Below are positions 36,383-49,065 of a DNA stretch of 64,000 bases, in pieces. The position numbers were made by a program, and so were the translations under genes. The notes under the pieces were generated by a model, which saw only the letters and a program-made list of their open reading frames with translations, did not search any database and was not told the DNA's origin. Source of the stretch: Prorocentrum cordatum (taxonomy: Eukaryota > Sar > Dinophyceae > Prorocentrales > Prorocentraceae); NCBI GenBank assembly GCA_963575745.1, contig CAUYUJ010014560.1:797353-861352 (forward strand), given 5' to 3'. The stretch's first letter is position 1. Every line of letters starts with the position of its first letter.

Positions 36383-36465
36383 TATGTGCATACATACATA
36401 CATACATACATACATACATACATACATACATACATACACACATACATACATACATACGTACACAT
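36260..36465. repeat. (TA)n and (CATA)n microsatellite
   Basis: TA and ATATAC repeats followed by about 14 CATA tetramers. Confidence 0.97.
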
Positions 36466-36689
36466 GACTATACTTGGACCGCTGGGTAGGTAGGCAGGCG
36501 CGCGCAGCCAAGCGGTTACCAAAATACAGGGCGGTTGCACAAACAAAGAATTCTAAAAACAATACATGCTTAAATACAGGTTGTCGCGTAAATCGCAGCC
36601 CCGAAGCGAGACAAAGAACAAACCTAGGAGTTGAAAAAACAAGAACCGGACCCGCGAAGCGGCATGAAACAACACACAATACGCCCTGG
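36466..36689. other. Unassigned DNA
   Basis: A short stretch between a microsatellite and a minisatellite. Nothing recognised. Confidence 0.35.
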
Positions 36690-37945
36690 CAGGGGAAAGA
36701 TCTGGGGGCAGATCAGTCGGGAGATCTGGGGAGTGTCCAACGGAAGATTTGGCGCGGTTGCAAAGCGATAAATCTGGAAGAATATTTGGCGGAAGATCTG
36801 GGGAAGATCTGAAGGTACATCTCGGATCTAATATTTGTCGGGAAATCTGGAGGAAGATCTGGAGGGACACTTGAGAGAAAATCTGGTGGAAAATCTGGGC
36901 GAAAATCTGGGGAATGTGCTGAGGGAGATTTGGCGGCGTAGCGCGTCGCAAATATGCAGCAAGATTTGCGGGAAGATCTCGGGAAGATCTGGAGAAAGAT
37001 CTGATGGAAAAGATATGGGGAAACATCTGGGGGAAGATCTGGGTGAAGATCTGTAGAACGATCTGGAGGAAGATCAGGGGGCAGATCTGACTCAATATCT
37101 GGGTGTATATATACATATTTTGGGGAAACGAAGAAAAAACTCAGCGGGACAAAATCGGGAAAGATCAGAGGAAAGATCTGGGTGACGATTTGGAGGAAAA
37201 TCTGGGGGAAGATCTGGCGGAAGATCTTGGGAAACATCCGGGGAGAGATTTGGGGAACGATCTGGGAGAAAATCTGGGGTAATATCTGGTGGAAGATCTG
37301 GGCGAAGATCTGGAGGAGCATCTGGAGGAAGATCTGGGGAAACTCTGGGGTAATATCTGGGGGAAGAGCTGGAGGGAAATCTGAACGGAAATCTGGGGGA
37401 AGATCTGGGGGGAGATCTGGGCGAGGATATGGGGGAAAGTCTGGGGGGAGATCTGGAGGAAGATCTGGGGGAAGATCTGGGGGGAAGATCTGGAGGAAAA
37501 TCTGGGGGAAGATCTGGGGAAAGAGCTGGCTGAAGATCTGAAGGGAGATCTGGGGGAAGATGTTGGAGAAGACCTGGGGAAAGATCTGGGGGAAGATGAT
37601 CTGGGGGAAGATCTGGAGGACGATCTGGGGGAACATCAGGGGGGAAATCAGGGGGAAGATCTGGGGGAAGACCTGGGGTAAGATCTGGGAAAAAGATTTA
37701 GGGAAAGATCTGGGGAAGATCTGGGGTGAGATCTGGGGGAAGATCTGGGGGAAGATCAGGAGGAAGATCTGGGGGAAAATCTGGGGAAAAATCTGGAGGA
37801 CGATCTGGGGGGAGATCTGGGGGAACTTCCGGGGAAAGATCTGGGGTAAACGCTGGGGAAAATCTGGGGGAAGATCTGGAGGAAGATCAATCGGAAAATC
37901 TGGGGGAAATCTGGAGAAGGACGCGCGGGAAGATCTGGGTCGTCG
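36690..37945. repeat. 12-bp AGATCTGGGGGA minisatellite, block 1
   Basis: Roughly 100 units of AGATCTGGGGGA with substitutions and small indels. AGATCT, a palindrome, is the best conserved part. The unit length is a multiple of three, so several frames on both strands stay open (IWGK, DLPP, IFPQ repeats) without implying a gene. Confidence 0.93.
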
Positions 37946-38455
<510 letters not shown>

Positions 38456-39060
38456 GATCTGGGGGGAAGATCTGGGGGGAGATCTACGGGAAGATCTGGA
38501 GGAAGATCTGGGGAAAGAGCCGGGGGAAGATCTGGGGGAAGATCTGGGGGAAGATCTGGCGGGAGATCTGCGCGGCGATCTGGAACAAGATTTGGGGGGG
38601 ATCTGGGGGGGAGATCTGGCGGAAAATCTGGGGGAAGATCTGGGCGGAGACATCTAATCGAAGATACGGGAAAATCTGGAGAAACATGTGGAGGAAGATC
38701 TGGGGGAAAGATCTGGGGGAAGATCTGGGGGAAGATCTGGGGGAAGATCTGGGGAAAGGTCTGTGAGGAGATCTGGGGGAAGATCTTGGGGGAGATCTGG
38801 GGGGAGATCTGGGCGAGGATCTGAGGGAAGATGTGGGTGAAGATCTAGGATGGGGGAGCTGGGCGAAAATCTGGGTGAAGATCCGGGGAAATTTTGATGG
38901 GGAAAGGAAGAGAAGATCTGAATAACGATCTGGAGGAAGACCTCAAGTTCTGCGTGACGATCTGGGAGGAGATCTGGGTGAAGATCAACGGGGAGGTCAA
39001 AGGAAACATCTGGGGAAAGATCTGGGAGGACAATCCGGAAGAACATCTGGGAGGAAGATA
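38456..39060. repeat. 12-bp AGATCTGGGGGA minisatellite, block 2
   Basis: About 50 units of the same family and orientation as block 1, more degenerate toward 39060. Confidence 0.92.
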
Positions 39061-39231
39061 GCCGTGACCCTTTGTAAAACTAAGTATTCGAGTATCACTC
39101 GCGCGATGACGGTAAGGCATGAAACATAACAAAGAATTTCAAACATATGATTTTAGAGTAGGCCCGCGAGACTGAGCCCGGGCATGCCGTCCTAGTTTGT
39201 TTGGAACTCCCTGTAATTAGCCCGACGAAGG
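39061..39231. other. Unassigned DNA
   Basis: A short unique stretch between two minisatellites. Confidence 0.3.
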
Positions 39232-41090
39232 ACCCAACCATATGCACCTGCGATGGCAGCATTGTGGGTACCGCTTTCGGTGGAACCCCCGATGGGGCCA
39301 CGAAACGTGCGAAGGGTGCGCCGAAATCTGTGGCGCGGACGCATGTGGACACCGCCACTGGGGCCTTCGGCGGAGCTCTCTATGGGGCCACGAAGCGTTG
39401 TCCTGGGTGGGAGAGGCGCATGCGAACTGCGCCATTGGACTTTCGGTGGAGCCCCTTGTTATGGGGCCACGCAGTGCTGTCATGGGTTGGGGGCACGCAT
39501 GCGAACTGCGCCGTTGCCGCCTTCGGTGGAGCTTCCTATGGGGCCACGAAGCGCCGTCCTGGGCGGGGGAGACGCATGCGAACGGCGCCACTGGGACATT
39601 CGGTGGGGCTCCCTAGGGGTCCCTATGGTGCCACGAAAGATTGTCCTGGGCTGGGGAGACGCATGCGAACGGTGCCACCGGGGCCTTTGGCCGGGTTCCC
39701 CGTGGGGCCACGAAACGTTGTCTTAGGGGGGGGGGGGGACGCATGCGAACCGGGCCGCTGGGGCCTTCGGTGGAGCTCCATGTGGGGCCACGAAACGCTG
39801 TTCTGGGCGGCGCGGGCGCATGCGAACGGTGCCGCTGGGGCCAAGGTTGAGCTCCCTACGGGGCAGCGAAACGCTGTCCTGTCCGGGGGAGACGCATGCG
39901 GACGTTGGCACTGGGGCGTTCGGCGGAGCTCTCTATGGGGCCACGAAGCGTTGTCCTGGGTAGGGGAGGCGCATGCGAACTGCGCCATTTGACCTTCGTT
40001 GGAACTCCTTTGATGGGGCCACGCAGCGCTGTCGTGGGTGGGGGGGACGCATGCGAACTGAGCCGCTGCCGCCTTCAGTGGAACTTCCTATGGGGCCACG
40101 AAACGCCGTCCTGGGTGGGGGATACGCATGCGAACGGCGCCAGTGGTTCGGCCAGGTTCCCCGTGGGGCCACGAAGCGTTGTCTTAGGTGGGGGGGACGC
40201 ATGCGAACGGCGCCGCTGGGGCTTTCGGTGGAGTTCCCTGTGGGGCCACGAAACGCTGTCCTCGGCGGCGGAAGCGCGTGCGAACGGTGCCACTGGGGCC
40301 AAGGTTGAGCTCCCTACCGGGCAACGAAGCGCTGTCCTGTCTGGGGGAGACGCATGCGGACAGTGGCACTGGGGCCTTCGGCGGAGCTCTGGGGCCACAA
40401 GGCGCTGTCATGGGTGGCGGTGACGCACGCGGACCCTGCCACTGGAGTTCCCTACGGGGCCACGAAGCGCTGTCATGGGTGACGTTGACGCACGCGGACC
40501 TTGCCCCTGCAGCCTCTGGCGGAAATCCCTACGGGGCCACGAAACGCTGGCGTTGACGCATGTGGACCCTGCCGCAGGAGCCTCTGGAAGGAGCTCCCTA
40601 TGGGGCCACGAAGCGCCGTCCTGGGTGCAGTTGACGCACGCGGACCCTGCCACTGGAGCCTTTGGTGGAGCTCCCTATGGGGCCACGAAATGCTGTCCTG
40701 GGTGGCGTTGACGCACGCGGACGGTGCCGCTGGAGCCTTCCGTGGAGCAGGGCCACGAAACGGTGTCCTAGGTGGCGTTGACGCATGCGGACCCTGCCGC
40801 CGGAGCCTTTGGAAGGAGCTCCCTATGGGGCCACGAAACGCCGTCCTGGGTGGCGTTGACGCACGCGGACCGTGCCACTGGAACCATTGGCAGAACTCCC
40901 TGCGGGGCCACGAAACGTTGTCCTGGATGGCGTTGACGCATGAGGACGGCGCCGGTGGAACCTTCGGTGGAGCTCCCTATGGGGCCACGAAGCTGTGTCC
41001 TGGGTGGCGTTGACGCGTGCGGACCCTGCCCCTGGAGCCCCCGGTGGAGCTCCCTATGGGGCCACGAAGCGATGTACTGGGTGGGTGAAG
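39232..41090. repeat. About 76-bp minisatellite, some 24 copies
   Basis: GGGGCCACGAA recurs about 24 times between 39293 and 41060, at intervals of roughly 64-90 bp. Within a unit the order is GGGGCCACGAAGCG, TGTCCTGGGTGG, GACGCATGCGAAC, then TTCGGTGGAGCTCCCTAT. Units after about 40400 are a subfamily with GACGCACGCGGAC instead of GACGCATGCGAAC. Long open frames are kept on both strands, but they read as nearly equal-quality peptides in more than one frame. Confidence 0.93.
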
Positions 41091-41577
41091 CGCAGGGAAG
41101 TGACGAGGCGGATGGGAAGAGGGAGGAGGGGGAGGACGGGGAAAGGAGAGGAGTGACGCGGGGCGCTGTCCCACAACGACAGCCCAACATCACAGGATGG
41201 TTCGGGAAAAAATGTGGGCGGGCAAAAAGTTTCTACGTATTTTGCTTTGCAACAAACAAACAAATATCACCCACTTCCGCTAGCTGCTATACAGTAGGGG
41301 GCCGGCCACTAGAAAACACCTGCTACCGCCACCAGTGCAACGGCGCGGGTAGAAGCAAGTAAATGCGATCTACGGCGCCTGCCGCCACCAAGTAGTGCGC
41401 GAACAAATAAACGCCACGTCCTTGCGCCAACCATTCCCGCGGTAGATGTGTGTATATATATATATATATATATACACCTATACGGCCACCCTGCGGGTGA
41501 TAAGAAGGTTGGGGGGGACGGCAGCAATGGGCAAACATTGTGATTGTTGAAGCGACGATGTTGTGAAATGCGCAGCC
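41091..41577. other. Unassigned DNA with a short (TA)n run
   Basis: (TA)n at 41452-41474. No gene recognised. Confidence 0.4.
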
Positions 41578-41770
41578 CACGGCGGGACACTGGCGGGACA
41601 CCAGCGGGACACCGCGGGCCACCGTTTGACGGGAGGAGCATCATTTGGTCCGGCCGCGGCCCAGCCACAAGAAGATTTCGGGACACCAACGGGACACCGG
41701 CGGGACACCGCGCGCCACCGGCCGCCGGAGGAGAATCATTTGGTCCGGCCGCGGCCCAGCCGCAGGAGGA
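41578..41770. repeat. GGGACACC repeat with about 107-bp tandem duplication
   Basis: GCGGGACACC-type units occur twice, each followed by TCATTTGGTCCGGCCGCGGC and CCAGCC. The GGGACACC unit is the one seen at 26640-26835. Confidence 0.85.
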
Positions 41771-41782
41771 TTTCCTCTCGTC

Positions 41783-41930
41783 CGCCCACGCAGCTTCGCC
41801 TCGCCCGCACGCACGCACGGCACGCACGACACGAACCCGAAACCGAAATCGATTTCCCTGAAGGAGGGGTCTCCATTTCACGTTGGACTCACCCCCCAAC
41901 CTCCGATATCTATATATATATATAAAAAAA
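41783..41930. repeat. Dispersed repeat copy 2 (pair at 27045-27165)
   Basis: Shares CAGCTTCG, ACACGAA, CGAAACCGAAA and CTCACCCCCCAACCTCCGAT with copy 1 in the same order and orientation, ending in (TA)n. Confidence 0.75.
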
Positions 41931-42439
41931 TAAATACATAAATATAGATATACAGATAACTAGGGACCGACTCGATATGTCGACATATGAACTGATATAT
42001 ATATATATATATATATACCGATGTATATATGTACACATACATTTTTATAGATACATAAAAATATAAGGCTGACAGAAGCAAGCGGGAGTAGGTGATATGT
42101 ATTACTAGAACCATCGCGCGCGCTTCGCGCGCGCTTTGGTTCTAGCCGAGGTTAAGGACAACAGAGAGCGAAGGGGGGAAAGAGAGAGAGAGAGAGAGAG
42201 ATGGAGAGAGAGAGAGAGAGACAACAAAAAAACAGAGAGAGAGAGAGGCAGAGAGAGGAAATGGAGAGGAGGCGAGCTTGAGTCAACGAAAGTCGCAGGG
42301 AAGGGGGCAGGGGGAAGAAGGCCAGAGAGCGCTGAAGGATACAAATACTGGAACCCTCTTGTGATTTTGTGGGGGGCCTCGTCCGGCCGCTCGCTGGGAG
42401 TTTGACGTAGCTTCTCGGGAGCCTCTGAACCTGTCGGGG
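41931..42439. repeat. (TA)n and (GA)n microsatellites with unique DNA
   Basis: (TA)n at 41995-42015 and (GA)n with small interruptions at 42178-42262. The remainder was not assigned. Confidence 0.85.
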
Positions 42440-42960
42440 GCCTCCTGGAAGCAGGTTCGAAGCATTTTGGGGGCCGATTTGGGGCTTCTCGGGGCCTCCT
42501 TTGGGCCTCTTGGGGGTCTCCTGGGGCCTCTTGAGGGGCCTCCTTGGGGCCTCCTGGCGGCCTCTTGGGGCGGAAGGCTCGAGCTTGCGGTTCGTGGTCC
42601 CCCTCTGGGCCCCTCTTGGGCCCGTCTTGGGGCCCTCTTGGGCCATCTTGGGCGCCTCTTGGGCCGTCTTGGGGCCCTCTAGGGCTGTCCTGGGGCCCTC
42701 TTGGAAGCTTCTTGGGCCGTCTTGGGGCGGTCTTGGGCGCCTCTGCGGCCGTCTTGGACGCGGCGAAAGCCCAAGTGGCGAACATGCGAAAAATATACGT
42801 TTTTCCCATGGGATAGCACGATTTTTGCTTCTTGGGCCTCTCTTGGGCTGCCTCTCGGAGCGTCTTGGAGGCTTCTGGGACATTCTTGGTGTCATGACAG
42901 GCGTCTTGGAAGGCATCTGGAGCCATCGGAGCGCGTTCCGAAGCCGCCTGCGAACGATCT
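42440..42960. repeat. CTTGGGGCC minisatellite, locus 3
   Basis: CTTGGGCCNT units spaced 10-11 bp in the best part (42600-42700), with wider spacing at both ends. A unique insert of about 65 bp (42758-42830) interrupts the array. Confidence 0.88.
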
Positions 42961-43689
42961 TGGACGGCGTTCGGCGGTCCGACGAGCCTCCGGGCCCCCC
43001 GGGGCCCACATTTGTGGTCGAGATCCCGGCCCCGGGCCCCCGGACCCGGTGCGCCGTTATATGTATTATTTATCGTGCATTCTTTGTTGGCGGTCGGTGG
43101 GACTCATTGCAAATCGACCGCCGCCCCCTTCCCCCCCCTACCTCCTTCTCACCCGAAGGGTGGTCCTATCAGTATAACTTACTTTCCCAGGTCCACTCGC
43201 GAGCAACATCCTGACAGATGTTCCGGCCCGCGTACAGCCGTGGCGACCGAACACCCCCATGGCAAACGGGCGTCCGAAACTATTAAGTGCGGGGAAGGGT
43301 AGGCGCCACAATCGCCGCCACATGAGAGGGCTTCGCGCCTCGGTGACGCGCCGCCGGCGGAACAACGTCGCCGTGTGGTGCAACGCCTCCTGCGCCACCC
43401 TCGAGTCGCCAACACGCCGAGCGGGACTGCCGTCGTCGTCGTGTCGTCATCGTTGGTCGAGAGGTCAGAAGTCGGGGGCGCAAACCTCGGAAACCAAGAT
43501 ATGGATACCACTTCTCTTCGGATCGGGTGGTTCTGGCCAAGATTCCGAGCCGGATCTAGCTGTGGCCACGACCAGGAGGCAACTCCTGAGAGGTTCTAGT
43601 GGGAACGATGAAAACTTACCAAGCCAAACTGTATGAGCTGCTATTACTCTGGATTGCAGCACTTTTAACAAACGATCAAGCCAGAGTAA
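42961..43689. other. Unassigned DNA
   Basis: No gene or RNA recognised. Confidence 0.35.
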
Positions 43690-44010
43690 GACGGCCCGCG
43701 AGGCCCTCAACAAGGTCCCACGACGACCTGAGAGGGCGCCCAGACAGCCACCAGGGCCCCTAAGACGGCCAAAGCGGGCCCTAAGAGGCGCCCAAAAGGG
43801 GCGACAAGCTGCCATACGAATTAACATTTCGAGCCTTTCCCCAAAATGGCCCCGACAAGGCCCGCGAGGCTCCAAGGCGCTCCCAAGAGGTCCCAAGAGG
43901 CCTCCAAGAGGTCCCCATGAGGCCCCCAAGAGGCCACGAAAAGCCCCCCACATGCCCCCGAAAGTCCTCCAAGAGGCCCCTGAGATGCATCCCGAAAGAC
44001 CCTATGTTTC
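43690..44010. repeat. CCCAAGAGG minisatellite, locus 4 (reverse orientation)
   Basis: Units such as CCAAGAGGTCCCAAGAGGCC on the plus strand, with a unique insert at about 43797-43850. Confidence 0.82.
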
Positions 44011-44336
44011 CAAGAGGCACCTGACTCACAGCCAAGGCACGGTGGCCACGACCACGACGCCTTCGACCCCCCCCCCCAAAAAAAAGGCTTGTTAAAGTCC
44101 TTCATTTCGCGTAAAACCGAAACCCTCTTGAATCCCACCGGCCCTTTAGGGCGTAGGTGGTCTAAGACGTTTCCTCTTCCACTTCTTCCCCTTCGGGGAG
44201 GCGTTTACCCCTCTAGACAATCAAACAATATGAATACTAATCTCCTCTTTCCCCTGGTGGCGTCCGGGAAATGGCCGGCCACCCTCCGCGTACTGGTTAT
44301 TTACACACGGGATGTTCGGGAAACTGGTTTTCGCTT

Positions 44337-44695
44337 GGGATTCTGCCAAGATGCTGCTCTCGCTGAAGCGCTGGCTTCATTTTCGGGCTACCGCTCGTTC
44401 CGAATCGTGCTCCCGCGGCAGCGCTTGCCTCATTTCCGCGCTTCCGCTTGTTCCGAATCGTGCTCCCCCTGCAACGCTGGCGTCATCGTGTCCAGCGCCA
44501 TGCCACGGCATGGTTTTCGGCCCTTCCAAATATATTAAAATAGGCCTCAAAATCTAGAAAATTGCCTCTCGGAAAAAAACACGGACGTGATTACATATTC
44601 GGTGTCGATGTGTTGATTTCTTGGGCCGCAGATGCCCCCCCACTTTGGGGCGTCGCCACGCCATGCTCTGTCAAGCTACGCGTCCTCATTTCCGC
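44337..44695 (+). repeat. Long direct repeat, copy 1
   Basis: Pairs with 45520-45875. Shared order: CTCTCGCTGAAGC, TTCATTTTCGGGCTACCGCT, CGTTCCGAATCGTGCTC, CCATGCCACGGCATGGTTTT, ATTCGGTGTCGAT, GGGGCGTCGCCACGCCATGC. Each copy contains an internal 60-bp tandem duplication. The CCATGCCACGGCATGG block is a perfect 14-bp palindrome within its flanks. Confidence 0.85.
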
Positions 44696-45519
44696 GCTTC
44701 CGCGCTTGGGTTGGTGTTGTTGTTGTTGTTGTTGAACATTATTAATTCTAAAGAATAATTATTGTTGGGACCCCTGGTGCACGGCCCCCCTGCGCCGCCT
44801 AGGCCGCAGCTACATTTTCATCATTTTCGTGAGGAAGCCTCAGGTAATACGATGTCATCAAGATCCGGTTGTTTTGTTGTAATCCGTTTCCCTTGCAAAA
44901 AACACTATAAAATGACATTTCTTGTTCTAATATAATCAAATTTCAAGAATCCCTTGCAAAAAATAAGGTAAAGTGGACATTCGCGCGCGCAAGACGAAAT
45001 CCTTCCAAAAGCTTAGTGTTCGGAGCGATTTTAACATAAAAACATCAAAAAACCAATGGTTTTTCAACAAAAAAATGTCAAAATCTCATCCCGCGCGCTC
45101 TTGCGGATTCGTAGGAAACCCAACACTTTTTAAACATTTCTGTCAAACGGGCTTTTGCGAGCAACTTTTTCGAACTTCTGCGACAACGGTTGCGCACCTG
45201 CCAGGGCCATCATCCCTGTCAAATAATACCATGCGGGACACATTCGTTTTTTCTTCGCGCGCGCACGCCGTCGTCGTCGGCCGCGGGGCCCTGAATAGTA
45301 GCCACGGTCGTCCGCATGCCACGAAGTGAAGTGTCCGAACGTCATAGGGCGGGAAGCTGGGTGTGGGTGGTGGCGAAGAGTCGTTTGGAAATTTGGTAGA
45401 GCTTGAACCGGCCCCCCCACAAAGTGGGGGTATTGCCCGCCTCCTATGAAAACCCTGGCACTGGTGAGAACGGAGTGTCCCCACGTGCTAGTAATTGTTG
45501 TTGTTGTTGTTGCTGTTGT
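44696..45519. other. AT-richer spacer between the long direct repeats
   Basis: Contains (GTT)n at 44714-44734 and noticeably lower GC at 44740-45150. No coding motifs were recognised, so an LTR-element interior is not supported. Confidence 0.4.
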
Positions 45520-45875
45520 TCAAAATGCTACTCTCGCTGAAGCACTGTCTTCATTTTCGGGCTACCGCTCGTTCCGAATCGTGCTCGCGCTGCAGCGCTG
45601 GCCTCATTTCTGCGCTTCCGCTCGTTCCGAATCGTGCTCCCGCTGCAGCGCTGGCGTCATTATTTCCAGTGCCATGCCACGGCATGGTTTTCGATCCATT
45701 CCAAATAAACCCCCAAATCTAAAACATGGCATCCCGAAAAAACCATCGGCATTGATTCCACATTCGGTGTCGATTCGTTGATTTGTTGGGCCGCTTGGCC
45801 CCCCCACTATGGGGCGTCGCCACGCCATGCTGTGTCATGCTACGCGCTCATCTTCAACACCATGCTATGCCATGT
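45520..45875 (+). repeat. Long direct repeat, copy 2
   Basis: Second copy of 44337-44695 in the same orientation, with many substitutions. It is preceded by (TTG)n at 45494-45521, whereas copy 1 is followed by (GTT)n. An ATGCC/ATGCT pentamer stretch follows at 45830-45893. Confidence 0.85.
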
Positions 45876-45893
45876 CATGCTATGCCATGCTAC

Positions 45894-46049
45894 GACATCC
45901 GATTGTGCGAACCGAGAGGAGATCTACGCCAAGGTAAAGGATGGGAGGGAGGGATAGGACGTAGGGTATGACGCGAGCGCACCTAGCGTGTCCTTACCCC
46001 CTCCCCTGGACCTGGACGGGGGGGGGGCGCGAGGTGTCAGAGGGTCCCA
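45894..46049. other. Unassigned DNA
   Basis: A short unique stretch. Confidence 0.3.
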
Positions 46050-46215
46050 AATTCGCTCAAGATGGCTCCAAGAGGGCCTCGGAAAGCCCAAATTGATCTC
46101 CAAGACGACTCAAGATAACCCAAGATGCCTCAAGATGGTTCCCAAGATGCTTCAAAAGGCCCCAAGGCAGTCCAAAGAGGTGTCCAAGAGGCCTCTGAGA
46201 CCCCCGAAGAAAACC
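46050..46215. repeat. CCAAGATG/CCAAGAGG minisatellite, locus 5
   Basis: Units such as CCAAGATGCCTCAAGATGG with 10-15 bp spacing. It is a short, diverged member of the CTTGGGGCC family in reverse orientation. Confidence 0.7.
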
Positions 46216-47034
46216 GATGCTGTTTGCATCGTCGCCCGCTCGCTTGCAATAGCCTTCCGAAGCTACCACAAACAACGCGAATGCGTCGCGCGGGCATAAA
46301 TCCCAGCTAGCTTGGGAACCAAGGCATGGCGTGGAAGAGCCATGACAATCCAGAACCGTTGTGTGGCGATGGCGTCGTGTGGTCAGATTGGGGCCTGTAA
46401 AAACGCTATGTGGCCTCACTCAGGGAGGCTCTGGACGCGAGTGGTCGAAACAGCCACGAATCCCTCAGGCCATGGTCTGGTTTTCATAATCGAGCGATCT
46501 TCTTGGCGCACTCTTGGGAACTCTTGAACGGGAGCAAGTGATGAGAAGGGAGGACCAACCCGCAAGCGGAGGGCGTACGAAATAATGAGAAGTATGCAAA
46601 ACAAACAATGGTGAGAACGCGGAGGGGTGTGAGGATGAGACTCTCTCAGGACGCTGCGGAGCTACTGCTGCCGAGAGAGACCATAGAATTCGTCAAACTA
46701 CTGATGCATGTTTCAGGGCGTTACCTACTTTCGGCAATATGAAAGCCCACTTGGCACTCTTGTGGGCTGCTTGGGAAAGGAGGGAGAAATAATAATGACC
46801 TGTAATAATGAAAATAACGATGACGCAAAACGGAAAACATATAAACAATTAATTAGGAAGGGAGGGGCAAACAGAAAGAGGATGAGGAACGGCAAGATGA
46901 GTATCCAAGTCGACTGCGGCAAGTCACCCACGCCCCCTACCTTAGGAAGTGGCTTCTGTGGTAAAGTGTTCTGGGAACGCAGCGCACGTTCAATGGCAAT
47001 CTCACCCGTCTGTGCTTGAATTCTGAGGGCTCTC
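46216..47034. other. Unassigned DNA
   Basis: No gene recognised. Confidence 0.35.
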
Positions 47035-47310
47035 CTCTTGGGCCTTTCTCGGGAGCCTCCTGGGGCTCTTTTGGGAAGTCTTGGGACCATATTGGACTGT
47101 CTTGGGGCCCTCCTGGGACGCCTGGAGCCCCTCGAGGCTGTCTCCGGGGCGTCGTGGGATCCCCTGGGGTCCACTTGGCGGCCGCTTGGGCCATCCCTGG
47201 GCCCCCTTGGGCCGCTGTGGGCACCTTTGGGCAAGCTTGGGCCTGGCTTTGAACCAGAGCGGGCCATTTGGGGGCCGATCTTGGGAACCTGTTGTGCCGT
47301 CGTGGGCGGA
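47035..47310. repeat. CTTGGGGCC minisatellite, locus 6
   Basis: Units such as CTTGGGGCCCTCCTGGGACG and CTTGGGCCATCCCTGGGCCC, plus orientation, more irregular spacing than locus 3. Confidence 0.78.
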
Positions 47311-48039
47311 CGCTCTTGAGACAGAACAAGCGAAGATCTTTTCATCACAGAATGCCCAACATGAGAGTCTATGAATGTTGCCTCTGGATCTCTCTTGTAC
47401 CACTCCGGGAGCGTCTCGGGGGCAGTCTTGGACCCTTGTTGGGCTGTGTGTTCGGTCCAGTCGAGGAGCCTACTGGGTATCTTAGGCCGTCTGAGGAAGA
47501 TCGTGGGCTGCCAAAGGGCGATCATGTGGTCTTGGTCATGGTCTGGGGGCCCCTGTCTTCTACACTGTGGTCGACGAGGCAGCGGCCCGGGAGCCCCTGA
47601 CCCCAGTCCCAGGCTAAATCAATACAACAGTTTTAAGGGGCTCAGGGGCTCTACCATCTGTGTGTGTGTGTGTGTGGGGGGGGGAATGGGCTCATGCTCG
47701 CGTGACTCTGTCTGCACGCCCAGGATGGCACCAGGCGGCTGCTACGGCGGCAGGCGTACTTGCATGTGGGCAAGGTGATTGCAGTTCTGGCAGGATCCCA
47801 TTCCTGCGCTCCCACGTCATGTTGTTTTTTTGTCGCGGCGTGGGCCCCTGGAGCTGTCGACCCCACGCTGAGAATGGTATTTAGTTGCGGGTCGTTTCTG
47901 ACGACCCCTGGGCCTGACGTGGGCCTGACACCGAACAACAAAACATGTCAAACAGCAAGGACCCAGAAGAGTAAGCTCTTGCTCTATTCCACCCTCGATG
48001 TGCAACATGTAAGTGGCACGCTGCGCGGTACGTTCTGTG
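47311..48039. other. Unassigned DNA
   Basis: A GT run at 47658-47676. No gene recognised. Confidence 0.35.
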
Positions 48040-48560
48040 AATGATGCAGCATGAATTGGAGCTACGTGGTGAGCACTATGCGGTGCACGTTAATATGTGT
48101 GAAAACTATGTCGTCCGAGCTGCATGCTGCAACAGATATGACGCAATCGATGTATGCAAGATAGGTGGTGCGAACTGTGGGGTGCAAGCTATGTGGTGAA
48201 CGCTGGACGATGCAGGCGATATGATGCACTATATGTGTGTGGTGCAGGCTCCGTAGTGCGCGCTATGTGGCTTCATTTATGTGGTTCAAGCTGTGTAATG
48301 CTAACTCTGCGGGCGCTCACGAGGCACCCACGGGCGGCTGCCCACGCGACTCCCACGAAGCGCCCACGGGCGGCCACTAACCGGCACCGGATACAAACCC
48401 TGGCAGACCCGCCCAGCGCATGGAGCGCCCACGAGTCGCCCACGGGCAACCACGGACGCACTGGGCGACACCCTGGCAGACCAACCCAACGCACGGGGCG
48501 CCCACGAGCTGCCCACGGGCGGCAATCAACGGGGCACCAGGCGAAACCTTGGCATACCCA
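48040..48560. repeat. Two degenerate tandem repeats
   Basis: 48060-48300 has recurring GCTATGTGGTGC-like units of about 15-30 bp. 48308-48560 has recurring GCGCCCACGAGTCGCCCACG and CCTGGCAGACC blocks at about 60-120 bp. Confidence 0.6.
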
Positions 48561-48724
48561 TTGAATTACTTTCCAACCAAACCACCAAACCCCAGGTGCA
48601 AGCACTCTTTGGGGATCATGCGACAAGGCTCACGACGCGTGCAGAAATCTTCTCACAACGCCACGACGTCTGAGCCCGCCGACCAGGTCGCGGGCAGCCC
48701 TGGCTGCCCGCGTGGATGGTGCCG

Positions 48725-48850
48725 GCCGGCGCACGACTACGACGACGACAACGACCACCACGACGACGACCACCACGACGACGACCATCAACATCATGAC
48801 GACTACCACGACGGCGACCACCACCACCACGACGACCACCACAACCACTC
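48725..48850. repeat. (GAC)n/(CAC GAC)n microsatellite
   Basis: ACGACGACC and CACCACGAC triplet repeats. A related GAC tract lies at 49023-49065. Confidence 0.93.
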
Positions 48851-49065
48851 ATTCATGCATTCGTTCGCTCTGGGCAGCGCGGAGCAGAGAGCCGACGGCA
48901 CAGGGAGCCTGCGAGGAAAGGCTTAAGAACACGCAACTGAGCGCTACACCAGCTATATCGGCATAGTTGTCACGCGGGCCCAAGGCATTAGCTCTGGCCT
49001 ACTGCCTAATCGCGACACCACTGCCACGACGACGACGACGACAACGACGACGACGACGACACCGC

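Noticed and set aside
39201-41013. Plus-strand frames with WGHEALSWVG/GATKRCPGW repeats as a repeat protein
   Set aside because: Two or more frames are equally open and the unit length varies. Kept only as a finding to test.
42105-43009. Collagen-like GPRGPQ frames
   Set aside because: Encoded by the CTTGGGGCC minisatellite in several phases.
44337-45875. LTR retrotransposon
   Set aside because: The 1.2-kb interval between the direct repeats has no coding motifs, and no TG...CA ends, primer-binding site or polypurine tract was recognised.
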